Source of the DNA: Pyramidobacter piscolens
GTDB taxonomy: Bacteria; Synergistota; Synergistia; Synergistales; Dethiosulfovibrionaceae
Direction: 5' to 3'
Length of the DNA stretch: 64,000 nt
Assembly: GCA_004558205.1 (NCBI GenBank)
Contig: SFDM01000002.1
Location: 62,001 to 126,000, forward strand
The position numbers and the translations under genes were made by a program. Each line of letters starts with the position of its first letter. The stretch's first letter is position 1. The notes below the pieces were generated by a model. It did not search any database. It saw only the letters and a program-made list of their open reading frames with translations, and was not told the DNA's origin. Shown in pieces: positions 18,345 to 27,259 of the stretch.

Positions 18345-19256
18345 ATGGCTGAAACCGCTTCCTGCGGCATGCTGCTTCAGATGCAGCCCTTTTCGGTCAA
18401 CGACGGACAGGGAATCCGCACTCTGATCTTTTTGCCGGGCTGCAACCTGCGCTGCCAGTGGTGCTCCAACCCCGAAACCTGGACGCCCGAGCCCAAGCTG
18501 GCCTTTTACGGGAACAAATGCCTGGGCTGCGGCCACTGCAGATCCGTTTGTCCCAAGGGGATTTTCCCCGCCGAAAGACAGGCCGCCGCCCAGGGCTGCG
18601 ACGCCTGCGGCCTCTGCGCCGCCGAATGCCCAGGCAAGGCGCTGGCGGTCCTCTGCCGCAGCGCCACGGCCGACGAGATCGTCAAACGGGCGCTGCGCGA
18701 CGAGATCTTCTACCGCCACTCCGGCGGAGGCGTCACCTTCTCCGGCGGCGAGCCGCTCTATCAGGAGGCTTTCCTGAGGGAGCTCTCGCTGCGCTTCGAG
18801 CGCCTGGGCATCGACATGTGGATTGAAACCTGCGGCTTCTATCAATGGGACCGGGTCAGCGACATCTTCGCGCGGCTCAGCCACGTTTTCTTCGACCTGA
18901 AATGTATGGACAGCGGGCTGCATCGTAAGCTGACGGGCGCGCCCAACGACGTCATCCTTGAAAACGCCGTCCACGTCCACGACCTGGGCCTGCCCATGAC
19001 CGTGCGCATTCCCTGCGTCAAAGGCGTGAACTTCACGCCCGAAAATATCGGGGCCACGGCGAAGTTCATGAGCATGCGCCTGCCCAAGGCCGAGGTGGAG
19101 CTGCTTCCCTATCACAACTTCGGCAGCGACAAGTATCGCGCCCTGGGCATGGAAGACCGGCTCCACGAGGAGTTCCAGAAGCCCGAAAAAGAAGACCTGG
19201 AAGCGGCAAAGCAGGTCTTTCGGGGCTATGGCGTCACGATTGCCGAGTATCGGTAA
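18345..19256 (+). CDS. Glycyl radical enzyme activase (radical SAM)
   Basis: Radical SAM activating enzyme of 303 residues. The CxxxCxxC cluster is GCNLRCQWCSNPE (Cys 33, 37, 40). An inserted ferredoxin-like region, CLGCGHCRSVCP and CDACGLCAAECP, should hold two more 4Fe-4S clusters, as in activases of dehydratase and lyase type enzymes and unlike the shorter PFL activase. The SAM-binding motif is TFSGGEPL. It begins 9 bases after the glycyl radical enzyme and ends before a strong terminator, making a two-gene operon. It installs the Gly radical on the upstream gene product. Confidence 0.93.
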   Translation: MAETASCGMLLQMQPFSVNDGQGIRTLIFLPGCNLRCQWCSNPETWTPEPKLAFYGNKCLGCGHCRSVCPKGIFPAERQAAAQGCDACGLCAAECPGKALAVLCRSATADEIVKRALRDEIFYRHSGGGVTFSGGEPLYQEAFLRELSLRFERLGIDMWIETCGFYQWDRVSDIFARLSHVFFDLKCMDSGLHRKLTGAPNDVILENAVHVHDLGLPMTVRIPCVKGVNFTPENIGATAKFMSMRLPKAEVELLPYHNFGSDKYRALGMEDRLHEEFQKPEKEDLEAAKQVFRGYGVTIAEYR

Positions 19257-19366
19257 AAAACAAGCCCTTTCAAACCCCGCAAGCCCCGAGCCTCGGCCAG
19301 CTGCTTTTCCACAGGATGGAAAGCTCCAACGGGGATCTGGGACTTTTATGTTAAGATCCGCTAAAC

Positions 19367-19424
19367 AAAGAGCCAGAAGGCAAAGGCATCCCCGCGAAGG
19401 GATGCCTTTGCCTTCTGGCTCTTT
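19367..19424. terminator. Very strong bidirectional terminator
   Basis: A 26-bp perfect stem with a 6-base loop (CGCGAA), flanked by AAAG and CTTT, separates the convergent activase gene (plus) and the GrdB-like gene (minus). Confidence 0.85.
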
Positions 19425-19433
19425 AACATGGAT

Positions 19434-20768
19434 CTACTTTGCGTAGAAGATGGTCTGCTCCTTGATGTCGGTCGTCAGAGCTTCAAGACATTTACTCACA
19501 ATGCTGTAGCGCTGCTGATACTGCTCTTCCTCCGAGGCTTTGGGATCGCTGCACGGGTAGGGAACTGAAATCGCCTGCACAATTCTGTTGCTTCCAATGC
19601 TCATGGAGATGGGCGTCATGCTTGCAAGGTGGACGATAGGATATCCCGCTTTTTCAATTTCTTTTACCATCATTGCACCGCAACGAGTACAGGTTCCTCA
19701 GAAGGACACCAGAATCGCCGCGTCGACCTGATCTCTCTTGAAACAGTCGATGATGTCCTGAGCCATGCGGGTGGAATCTTTCTGATTGGTGTGGTTTCCC
19801 GTGGTGCTGAACAGATAGGGATAGAGATGTCCGATCCTGCCCTCGCGCTCCAAAGCGTGCAACGCGTCCAAGGGGACGCCGACCATGGGGTTTTTGTTGA
19901 CATACTGGGGATCATATCCGCCATGTACAGTGCGCCACTGCCCCGGCTGCGGCTCTCTCAAATCCCCGCCTTTCAGGACGTCCAGCTTTGATATGTCGTA
20001 CATGCCAAAGCGCGTCGCCGAAGCGGATTGGATTTTATCTGGATTGTCGATCGGAACGATGCCGCCCGTGGAGATAAAGGCAATCGTCGCCTTCGACGTG
20101 TCTTTCAGGGGCGCGGCAATCGGAATGCGTTCCTGCTTGACGACGGGAAATTCCGACGTAAAGGGCTCGCCGCGAAGTTTTTTCATCATCATTTCAAAAG
20201 CTCGTTCGCTGGCGGTTTCACTCTCGCCGAGCACCACCTGCTGGCGCAAACCGCGGGGGAAATACCCTTCGGCATCCGCCCACTTGACGGGCTCTCCTGC
20301 CAGAAGCTTGTTCGCAAAAGCCGCCATTTTCGTCAGATCCGCGCGCATACTGACGGCGCGGTCGCCGCCCTTCAGGATGTACAGATCTGGCTGATAAAGC
20401 TCCCGTCCGGGGTTTTCTTCATACATCGACGTAACCGTCGTCTTGCGGAATCGGTCCTGAACGTATTTGCACACTTCACTGCAAGCCGCGCCATAGCGCC
20501 CCGCCATGAACGCCGGCCCCGCCGCGAGCAGGTCGAAATCCAAGGCTTCCAGCATCTTGCCGATGGCCGCCAGCGCTTCGTCCCTATAAGACGCCATGTA
20601 GTTGTCGCCGCAGACGATGGTGTGCGTGACCTCGCCGCCCTTCAGCTGAGAGTTCAGCGCGGCGGCGGGGCCTATTTTTTTTTCGGTAATGAAGGGTTCG
20701 CAGTCGGCCTTGTCTTCGCCGCCAATACCGCCGTAAAACTGGTTAAGGTATACAATGACCTTTTTCAA
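19434..20768 (-). CDS. GrdB-like selenoprotein (glycine/sarcosine/betaine reductase component B family)
   Basis: Selenoprotein of 444 residues, similar to the Sec subunit of glycine/sarcosine/betaine reductase component B. TGA at 19698-19700 falls at residue 357 and is followed in frame by GTCTRCGAMMVKEIE, the GrdB active-site motif UGTCxRC, so it is read as selenocysteine. Translation then continues to TAG at 19434-19436. Other family segments are GGDRAVSMRADL and STTGNHTNQKDSTRM. It should reductively cleave a C-N bond on a substrate held by its partner, with GrdA and GrdC/D-type proteins encoded elsewhere. The partner gene ends 13 bases upstream. Which amine is cleaved is not visible, since glycine, sarcosine and betaine versions are alike. 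Confidence 0.88.
19660..19700 (-). promoter_or_regulatory. Sec codon with expected SECIS region
   Basis: The in-frame TGA at 19698-19700 is followed within about 25 bases by a small stem, TTGC-GGT-GCAA, whose loop carries GGT. Bacterial SECIS elements sit immediately 3' of the UGA and carry a G-rich apical loop recognised by SelB. The fold has not been computed. Confidence 0.5.
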
Positions 20769-20781
20769 TTCAATCCCTCCC

Positions 20782-22098
20782 CTAAAAGTCTTTGCAGACC
20801 TTATTGGAAAATCCCAGATCGCCGTCGTGGCCGATAATGCTGTGGGTGTCGCCTATAAGGGAACCATCAGCCCTAAGCGAGGGGCCGTAAACCGCGTTGT
20901 CCGCCCAGAAACCGGGATAGGTATCGCGCCCGATCGAGCCGAGGTCGCCGATAACGCGCTTCATGGCCGGAAACTCCATCACCTGCTGATTGTTACTGCC
21001 TGAGATAATCGCGTCGCCCCGGTCGTCCATCATGGTTTTGCTCTGGGTACGTCCATCGCGTCCAGGGCTTTCGGAGATGACGCCCACGGTTTTGACGCCT
21101 TCGTCCTCCAGCCTGATCAGTGTGTTGAAGAAATCGATATCCACGTTTCCGCCGCCCTGCTCGCATAAAATAGCGCTGTCGCAGCGCAGCATTTTGGCGA
21201 TCGTCGCGATCCTGATGGCATAGGCGCTTTTTCTCTCCAGGTTGTTTCCCATCAGAAGGTTCACGACGCCCACAAAATCAATGGTCTTTCCATGTTCAGC
21301 GTAGAGTTTTTTCAGTATGGGGAACTCCTGGTAGTCGTAAGTGTGATTGTGAGAAGATCCGGGGACCAGGCTGCTGCTTGTTACGGCTCCGTCAAGGAAC
21401 TCGTTGGGATGCATCAGCGTGGGGATGTTGTAGATCACGTCCTGGCCGTAAAGAGCTTCGTTGAATCCCGGCTTCAGCGTGTAAAAGGACGAAAAGTGCG
21501 CGCCCAGCAGCACGCGGGGAAGATTTTTCCCGCTGCAGTCGCTCAGGCTATACTCTTCAAGCCTTTCAGGCTCCATACCGACCGTCGCTTTTCCAAGATA
21601 CTCTGCCAGGAGATGGGCGCCGAGACGGTAATCAGCGTTGGTCTTTTGCGTGTCGCCGCAGTCATCGGCGGGATCAGTCGTTTCCGCCGTGAAGGCAAGG
21701 ACGTTCAACTTCGAATAAAACGTCAGTTCAGCGGCGGGGCCGCTCATGTCCAGCATGGATTCCATCCAGCCGCCATACTTACCAACCGCCAGCACGCACA
21801 TTCCTTTCAGGCTGTGAAGAAGCCCTTCGCCGGCCTGGGCGATAGGGCCCGTGTAACCAGGGAAAGCCGCGCGGCCGTCTGGACGAGCGCAGGGTTCCAC
21901 CGCCGCTTTAATGGGCAGAATCCGGCAGCTTTCGCCGGGACGTGCGATATGCAGTTTCACGTTCTTCAGCTTCCCATTGGGGTTAAGCGCTTTAACCGCT
22001 TCTTCTTCATTTACCGTCAAAAGGCCGTTTTTGTACTCCGTTTTCGAACCGAAGGCAATGTCCTTCACGGTAAAATTTCCAATTATCAATTTTGTCAT
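20782..22098 (-). CDS. GrdE-like component B proprotein homologue without the pyruvoyl Cys
   Basis: Protein of 438 residues aligning with GrdE-type proproteins: IARPGESCRILPIKAAVEP, GEGLLHSLKG, LDMSGPAAELTFYSKLNV, LMHPNEFLDGAV, FVGVV and SPGRDGRTQS. Known GrdE proteins self-cleave at an Asn-Cys bond in DGAIVSGNCVSACD, turning Cys into a pyruvoyl group that holds the amine as a Schiff base. Here residues 236-249 read DGAVTSSSLVPGSS, with Leu 244 where Cys is expected and three Ser just before. Either a Ser forms the pyruvoyl or the protein is not processed. The ATG at 22098 follows AAGGAGA; upstream in-frame codons are not family-like. It pairs with the selenoprotein 13 bases downstream. Confidence 0.85.
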   Translation of the reverse strand: MTKLIIGNFTVKDIAFGSKTEYKNGLLTVNEEEAVKALNPNGKLKNVKLHIARPGESCRILPIKAAVEPCARPDGRAAFPGYTGPIAQAGEGLLHSLKGMCVLAVGKYGGWMESMLDMSGPAAELTFYSKLNVLAFTAETTDPADDCGDTQKTNADYRLGAHLLAEYLGKATVGMEPERLEEYSLSDCSGKNLPRVLLGAHFSSFYTLKPGFNEALYGQDVIYNIPTLMHPNEFLDGAVTSSSLVPGSSHNHTYDYQEFPILKKLYAEHGKTIDFVGVVNLLMGNNLERKSAYAIRIATIAKMLRCDSAILCEQGGGNVDIDFFNTLIRLEDEGVKTVGVISESPGRDGRTQSKTMMDDRGDAIISGSNNQQVMEFPAMKRVIGDLGSIGRDTYPGFWADNAVYGPSLRADGSLIGDTHSIIGHDGDLGFSNKVCKDF

Positions 22099-22180
22099 TC
22101 GTATTATTTTCTCCTTCTTCATTCTTTCAAAGCTAAAGGAGCTCAAAATCACGGCTTCGGATATGGGGCGCGCAGCCAGA

Positions 22181-23611
22181 CTACTGGGCGGCCAATACCG
22201 CCAAAAAGGCAACGGCGTTTGCGCCTAAAGTGACGAACAGCGTGGGCATAAAACCGTCCTTCACCGAAATCTGAGGCCCAATGATCAAAGGGCAGCAGGG
22301 CGACGCCGCCGGAACGAGATAGCCAATCTGCGACACCATGTTCACGGCAAGGCCGAAAGCGGCCAGATTAACTGTGTTTCCCACAACCGACGACAGGACG
22401 GGGACGAAAACGTACAGCGTGACCACCACAGAAACCGCGTCGGACATGATATTCGTCAGGACGCTGCACAACAGCAGCCCCGCCAGCAAAATAAGCGTCG
22501 GATGCATCCCTGAGAAAACGGGGGTCAAAAGGCTGATCAGAAATTTTTGAACGCCCAGTTCATCCATGGACATCCCTGAAGAGGTCAGGTAGACCATCCA
22601 TAAAAAGACCACGACTTTCCAGGGAAGCCGGGACAAAGCTTTATTCAGATTGATAACAGGCTCGCCGTCGGCCTGAACGAAACAGAGGACTCCGACCATG
22701 AGCAAAGCTGTCACAGCGGTGCCAATGTCGTTAAAATACTTCGCTATGAAAAGGCTGTCTTTAAAAAAGGTGATGAGCCAGGAGGCGACCAGAGCGATAA
22801 AGCAGGCCGTGAGGCACTTTTGGCGTTTGTTGAAAGGGCTGTTTTTCATCTCTTCGCGAATCGCCGCAGGCTCGTAGGCAAAAAACTTACTTGTATCGGG
22901 ATTGATAATGAATCTCACCGCAAGCAATCCAAGAACAAATACGCACAGCATAACGGGCACGAGGAAAAAAGCGTACTGGCCGTAGTCTATTGGATACCCC
23001 ATGTCGGACATCGCCGCAATAGACGTTAGATTAACGGGTTTGTTGAATGGGAGCGCGATCTGCCCCCAGGAACTGTTCCAGATAATCAGAACCATGAGAG
23101 CCAAATGGAGCTTCTCGCCTTTTTTTACGTTTATGCTTTCGCACACGCCAAGAGCTATGGGAACGAAGACGATTACCGAAAGCAGAAAGCCTATAAGCAT
23201 TCCCGAGATGAAATCTGCCAGAGCGAACAGGAAGAAGAACACATATGGACGCTCCACGACCACGTTTCTGGAGACAAACCACTGAGCCTGTTTTTTCAGG
23301 ACGCCGGCTTCAGTCACCTCGTTGATGAGCATGGACGCCGCGACGATAATCCCCACGGTATAGGCTCCCATGGACAGTGAAATTATGGATTTCGCCGCAA
23401 ACACATGAAAAGCGCCCATCAATCCAAGGCCGAGAAGGCTAGGGATCGCCGTATCCACTGTCATCCATTGATAGACTATCATGATGAATATGGCGAGAAA
23501 ATTCTTCCCCCTGGGAGTGAGTCCATACTCCATCGGTATCATCGCATAGGAGCATATGAACAAGAGGACGCTGATAAAAATATTGACGCAATCTGCTTTC
23601 GATAGCCTCAT
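22181..23611 (-). CDS. DASS/SLC13-type anion permease
   Basis: Integral membrane protein of 476 residues with about 11-12 hydrophobic segments, resembling the divalent anion:Na+ symporter (CitT/SLC13) family in the ion transporter superfamily. Landmarks are SKADCVNIFISVLLFICSYA at the N-terminus, LPFNKPVNLTSIAAMSDMGY mid-protein and NMVSQIGYLVPAASPCCPLI in the second repeat hairpin. It probably imports a carboxylate. It lies between the MFS gene (31 bases upstream) and the GrdE-like gene on the same strand, so it most likely supplies the substrate of that reductase. Confidence 0.78.
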   Translation of the reverse strand: MRLSKADCVNIFISVLLFICSYAMIPMEYGLTPRGKNFLAIFIMIVYQWMTVDTAIPSLLGLGLMGAFHVFAAKSIISLSMGAYTVGIIVAASMLINEVTEAGVLKKQAQWFVSRNVVVERPYVFFFLFALADFISGMLIGFLLSVIVFVPIALGVCESINVKKGEKLHLALMVLIIWNSSWGQIALPFNKPVNLTSIAAMSDMGYPIDYGQYAFFLVPVMLCVFVLGLLAVRFIINPDTSKFFAYEPAAIREEMKNSPFNKRQKCLTACFIALVASWLITFFKDSLFIAKYFNDIGTAVTALLMVGVLCFVQADGEPVINLNKALSRLPWKVVVFLWMVYLTSSGMSMDELGVQKFLISLLTPVFSGMHPTLILLAGLLLCSVLTNIMSDAVSVVVTLYVFVPVLSSVVGNTVNLAAFGLAVNMVSQIGYLVPAASPCCPLIIGPQISVKDGFMPTLFVTLGANAVAFLAVLAAQ

Positions 23612-23642
23612 AGAGAGCGTTCCTTTCTACATTGACAGCCTG

Positions 23643-24899
23643 CTAGGCGTTGTCCTTCCTGATGATCTTTCCGGCATATCTTCTATACAGCGTCAGGATG
23701 CAGACAAAGGCAACGACGTAAGAAGCGATGTGGACAAAGTACATAGGCTTGTAGGAACCCACCATGTCGGCGATGATACCGGGCAAAGTCTGAAAGACAA
23801 GTCCCGCGATGACGCTCATGGACTGGATCTTTTTCAGAGTTTTCATGTAATCTTCCTGATTGGCAATATCGCCGCTCCACATGGCATAGCCCACCGTCGA
23901 AGTGGGGTGCAGGAAGAAGCCGATCAGCATGGCTGCCGCGTAGAGGGGCATGACGGCCGTACCGTTACAGAAAATCACCAGAGTCAGGCAGGCCATACTG
24001 GTTCCAAGAAAATAGATGATCGCAGTTTTTACGGCGCCGATCTTCTCGCAACAAATGCCGTACAGTGACTTACCGACGATGCCAAGCACGCCGTTTAAAG
24101 CCATCGCAGCGGCAACGGAGACCTTTTCATATCCCATATGGGTTGTGGCAAGGGAAAAACTTCCCTGCAGCGTAAATGCTGGAATGCCGCAGCAGAGGCC
24201 GAGGATCACAAGCAGCAGAGCGCCTGTAGAGTCCATAGGAGCGGCCGGCTCCCGCTGAATCCTTCTGCTCTTCTTCGTTTTTCCTTCCCCTTCGCCGTAA
24301 CGAACCAGCCCTACATCGGAAGGTTTGTTGCGGACGCAGATCACGTAGAAGATGGTGAAGCACAGAAAGAGAACCGCCCAGAGGCGTCCCGCCGCATAAA
24401 GCCCTTCGGCCCGGGCGACTCTGGCGATGGGGACCGACAGCAAGGCGCCCGTCAAGGCTGAGCCGGCGACGGAAATGCCGATCATCAAGCCCCGTCCTTT
24501 GTCAAACCACGCGTTCATCAACACAGCCACAGCCATCGCGCCGCCAAGCCCAAAACCGATGCCGTTCAGGGCCGAAGCAAAAACGGCGATGAGATAGCTG
24601 GTAGACAGACCGAAGAGCATGCCCGACGCGGAAGCGAAACAAAAAGCCAAAGCCGCGCCCCATCGAACGCCTAAAGCCTTAAAATACTTGTCCATGATCA
24701 AAGTCGAAAAGACAATAAACAGCTGGCGTACCGTCGTCAGAAACGCAGACTGCGTCTGAGTCAGTTTCAGAGTGTCTCTGACAAAAGGAAGAAGAGCGTT
24801 CATCAGTGCTGAACAGCCCATGCAGGTGACGCCGAGCAGAAGCCCGCAAAGCCCTATGACCCCGTAATAGGCTTTTTTCATTCCAAGGTTCTCATCCAT
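23643..24899 (-). CDS. MFS transporter (oxalate:formate antiporter-like)
   Basis: Major facilitator protein of 418 residues with 12 predicted helices. The A-like motif region is DKYFKALGVRWGAALAFCFA after helix 2, then GFGLGGAMAVAVLMNAWFDKGRG, typical of the OxlT/monocarboxylate group, which exchange organic anions. The ATG at 24899 follows GGAAAGGAATAG; the frame extends upstream but without family-like sequence. It is the first gene of the minus-strand unit MFS - DASS - GrdE-like - GrdB-like, with no terminator between the genes. Two different anion carriers may import the substrate and export the product. Confidence 0.82.
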   Translation of the reverse strand: MDENLGMKKAYYGVIGLCGLLLGVTCMGCSALMNALLPFVRDTLKLTQTQSAFLTTVRQLFIVFSTLIMDKYFKALGVRWGAALAFCFASASGMLFGLSTSYLIAVFASALNGIGFGLGGAMAVAVLMNAWFDKGRGLMIGISVAGSALTGALLSVPIARVARAEGLYAAGRLWAVLFLCFTIFYVICVRNKPSDVGLVRYGEGEGKTKKSRRIQREPAAPMDSTGALLLVILGLCCGIPAFTLQGSFSLATTHMGYEKVSVAAAMALNGVLGIVGKSLYGICCEKIGAVKTAIIYFLGTSMACLTLVIFCNGTAVMPLYAAAMLIGFFLHPTSTVGYAMWSGDIANQEDYMKTLKKIQSMSVIAGLVFQTLPGIIADMVGSYKPMYFVHIASYVVAFVCILTLYRRYAGKIIRKDNA

Positions 24900-25274
24900 T
24901 TGACTATTCCTTTCCGCCATGCCCCAAGCGCAAAGCGCCCCGGCACAGCCCCTCAAGTTTGCATTCCCATACCCTAATAAGCGCCTGATACTTTTCATAA
25001 TAAAGGCACCAACGGATCTGAATGCACAAAGATCATTCCACCCGTCCCGGCTGTACCCGCAGCCTTACCCCAAATCCCCGCGGCAAACTTGGAGTTTTAC
25101 GAGAGGCCTCCGTCTATGCTCAAATATTATGGATAAATTGTAGCATCATGATGTTTTAGACGTCATGGTGCAGGAGGCTTATAAATCGAAACTGGAATTT
25201 GTGCCTCAGGCACAAAACCGTACAAGGATCGCGAGGAACCCTGCGGTAGAGCTGCCGATCCTAGGAGAAGCGCT
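24900..25274. other. Promoter region of the Grd-like operon with a palindrome
   Basis: There is no gene here. TTTGTGCCTCAGGCACAAA at 25198-25216 is a perfect 9-bp inverted repeat around one central C and is a good operator candidate for the neighbouring PucR-type regulator. It lies about 300 bases upstream of the MFS start codon. No clear -35/-10 pair was identified. Confidence 0.4.
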
Positions 25275-25304
25275 AAAAAAACAGGGCCCCCGAGGGACCC
25301 TGTT
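25275..25304 (-). terminator. Terminator of the PucR-type regulator gene
   Basis: Read on the minus strand, AACAGGG-CCC pairs with GGG-CCCTGTT, followed by a run of T (A run at 25275-25280 on the plus strand). It separates the regulator transcript from the MFS operon. Confidence 0.75.
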
Positions 25305-25390
25305 CAAAATTTATATTGAAATTCTAATATAATCCACCCTAGCGCCGTGTTCCCCAAAGCGCAGGCTTCAACACCCTTTCCTGGAACTGC

Positions 25391-26830
25391 CTATATCAAA
25401 GGCTCCTGTATGTCCGCCAGATAAACCGATCCAAGGTAGGCAAAAATGAGGACAGAAAGGTGCAGTTTCGTAATAAGGCGGCGGTTGTTGAAGTCGACCT
25501 TGAACAGTTCCTTCAGGTTCGTAAGGCGGTAGTACATGGTGTTCCTGTGTATAAACAGGGAGTCGGCCGCAGCTTGAAGGTTCAGGTTGTGCAGAATGTA
25601 AGCCGCCAGGGTTTTCAAATACTCCGTTTTATGATCCCGGTCGTACTCCTGAATTCGAATAACCGTAGGGTGGCAGAAAGACATCATGGGATGCCCGCTT
25701 TCAACAGCGATTTCCAAAAGATGGGATATCACCTTATCCTCATAACGGGTCAGGCAGAAGTCCTTTGAGATATGCTTCCCCAAGGAAATACTGGCCTTAC
25801 CCTGCATAAAGGCCCTGCTCAACATTGAAAAATCGAAAAAACCATAGCTGAGCCCCGCATAGAGACAATGGGAGCTTAAAAACTGGACCAGTTCCGGAAA
25901 ATCCTTTGCCTCCGCCTGATAATCCCATTTGCATCCTATCACGGCAACGTAGTAGCCCTCATAGGCATAAAATTCCTGTCCAAGGATCGCTTTCAGGGCC
26001 CCCCTGAGCGCCGGAGCTTCGCTCTCCGCCTTTTTCTCGACGGCGAGAAGATAATACTTCTCACTTTCGGGCCAATGAAGAAGCCTCATCCTCTCCCGAA
26101 TGACCGCCTGGTCTGTCAAGCAGTTCTGAAGAATATCCAGCACAAAGCTTTCAGCCGTCAGCTTTCTCCCTTCGCCAGAATCGGAAGAACGGGAGCGGCC
26201 GGCCAGTATGGAACAGAGTAAACTGACATATTGGACGTCAAAACTTTCCTCAAACTTGTTCTCGACCTCAAGAACAAGGATAAACCCCATCGTCACGCCG
26301 TTTAAAAGGACGCTCCCCAACAGCCGCCTGCAGCTGGAGTTCTCATCGGCCGCGATCATTGCAGGCGCGCCGCCGGTACAAAAGGCGGCGCAGTCGCAGA
26401 CAGCCTGCGAAAAAAGCTCAGGACGCCCCGCCGAAACGGCAATCGGCCGGCAATGCGCATCTAAAAGACATACAGGGTTCTCCATAATCCCATGACAGAT
26501 AGAAGCCACTTCATTGCCGTCGTAAGAGACCGCGCCGTAAACGGCATGGTGCAGCCTCGAAAGCGCCGCGCTCCTCCGATAGTCCCTGACGAGAATGCTC
26601 TGGACTTTATCCAGAAGCCTTTGGACCTGCCCATGGGGAACGCATAGGACACTGGTTTTCGGGCTCGCGGGCAGCGCGCCGTCTCCTTCGGCAACATAGA
26701 GAATCCCGGCACGGCATTGGTCCTGCGCATCGTAGAGCCTCGCTTCATAGATTTCCGTTTCGGCGGAACCATAAAAAAAGCAGCCCGGTTCATCGAGAAT
26801 ATTCAGCAACAGTTCAGGATTCAACGCCAC
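25391..26830 (-). CDS. PucR/CdaR-type helix-turn-helix regulator
   Basis: Regulator of 479 residues from the GTG at 26830 (GCGAGGAATT ribosome site; the protein then begins MALNPELLLNILDEPG). A TTG at 26917 would add 29 residues. The N-terminal PucR-like sensor part is followed by a C-terminal HTH_30 domain, AAYILHNLNLQAAADSLFIH then RNTMYYRLTNLKELF. Such proteins control purine, amino-acid or organic-acid use and sit beside their target genes. Its position upstream of the MFS/DASS/Grd-like unit on the same strand, with its own terminator, suggests it activates that unit in response to the imported substrate. Confidence 0.85.
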   Translation of the reverse strand: MALNPELLLNILDEPGCFFYGSAETEIYEARLYDAQDQCRAGILYVAEGDGALPASPKTSVLCVPHGQVQRLLDKVQSILVRDYRRSAALSRLHHAVYGAVSYDGNEVASICHGIMENPVCLLDAHCRPIAVSAGRPELFSQAVCDCAAFCTGGAPAMIAADENSSCRRLLGSVLLNGVTMGFILVLEVENKFEESFDVQYVSLLCSILAGRSRSSDSGEGRKLTAESFVLDILQNCLTDQAVIRERMRLLHWPESEKYYLLAVEKKAESEAPALRGALKAILGQEFYAYEGYYVAVIGCKWDYQAEAKDFPELVQFLSSHCLYAGLSYGFFDFSMLSRAFMQGKASISLGKHISKDFCLTRYEDKVISHLLEIAVESGHPMMSFCHPTVIRIQEYDRDHKTEYLKTLAAYILHNLNLQAAADSLFIHRNTMYYRLTNLKELFKVDFNNRRLITKLHLSVLIFAYLGSVYLADIQEPLI

Positions 26831-27259
26831 GACAATTCCTCGCCTTCCGCTCCAGAGGCCGATCTTCGCCCCTCGACGCAAAATCAGGCTGGCCTCTGTA
26901 CAAGCCAGCCACTTCAATGTTCCTCAATATACGTCAAAATACATGCATATTTATTATAGTACGCTGCGGACAGTACCGCAAGACAACGGACGCGCCCTGG
27001 GCGCTCGCGCAGTGTCCGCACGGCGGATGCGGGTTCCAAGTCGATTTTCCGACGGAATGTGACAACGCCAGCTGCATTCCGAGTTTATAGTCAGTATTAA
27101 TCAATTTCTAGAAACTCATTTATAAGCCACGATATCACGTTTTGAATTGCCTTGACGCCTTTCTTCAAAAAATCATGTTGAAAAGATGTCGAAAACGCCA
27201 TCTCCCTCAATCTAATTTTATGTTAGAATAAGTAAAATTTACAGAAAGGATTGATTTTC
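26831..27259. other. Intergenic region
   Basis: This 430-base stretch separates the divergent PucR-type and SH3-protein genes. It contains the alternative upstream start of the regulator (26917) and an AT-rich zone at 27090-27250 with TAGAAT at 27232-27237 as a weak -10 candidate. No gene, repeat or RNA was recognised. Confidence 0.4.

Noticed and set aside
19698..19700. Stop codon splitting the GrdB-like gene into two
   Set aside because: The TGA is followed in frame by the conserved GTCTRCG motif of selenocysteine-containing GrdB, and the downstream part is the expected C-terminus, so it is read as Sec and not as a nonsense mutation.
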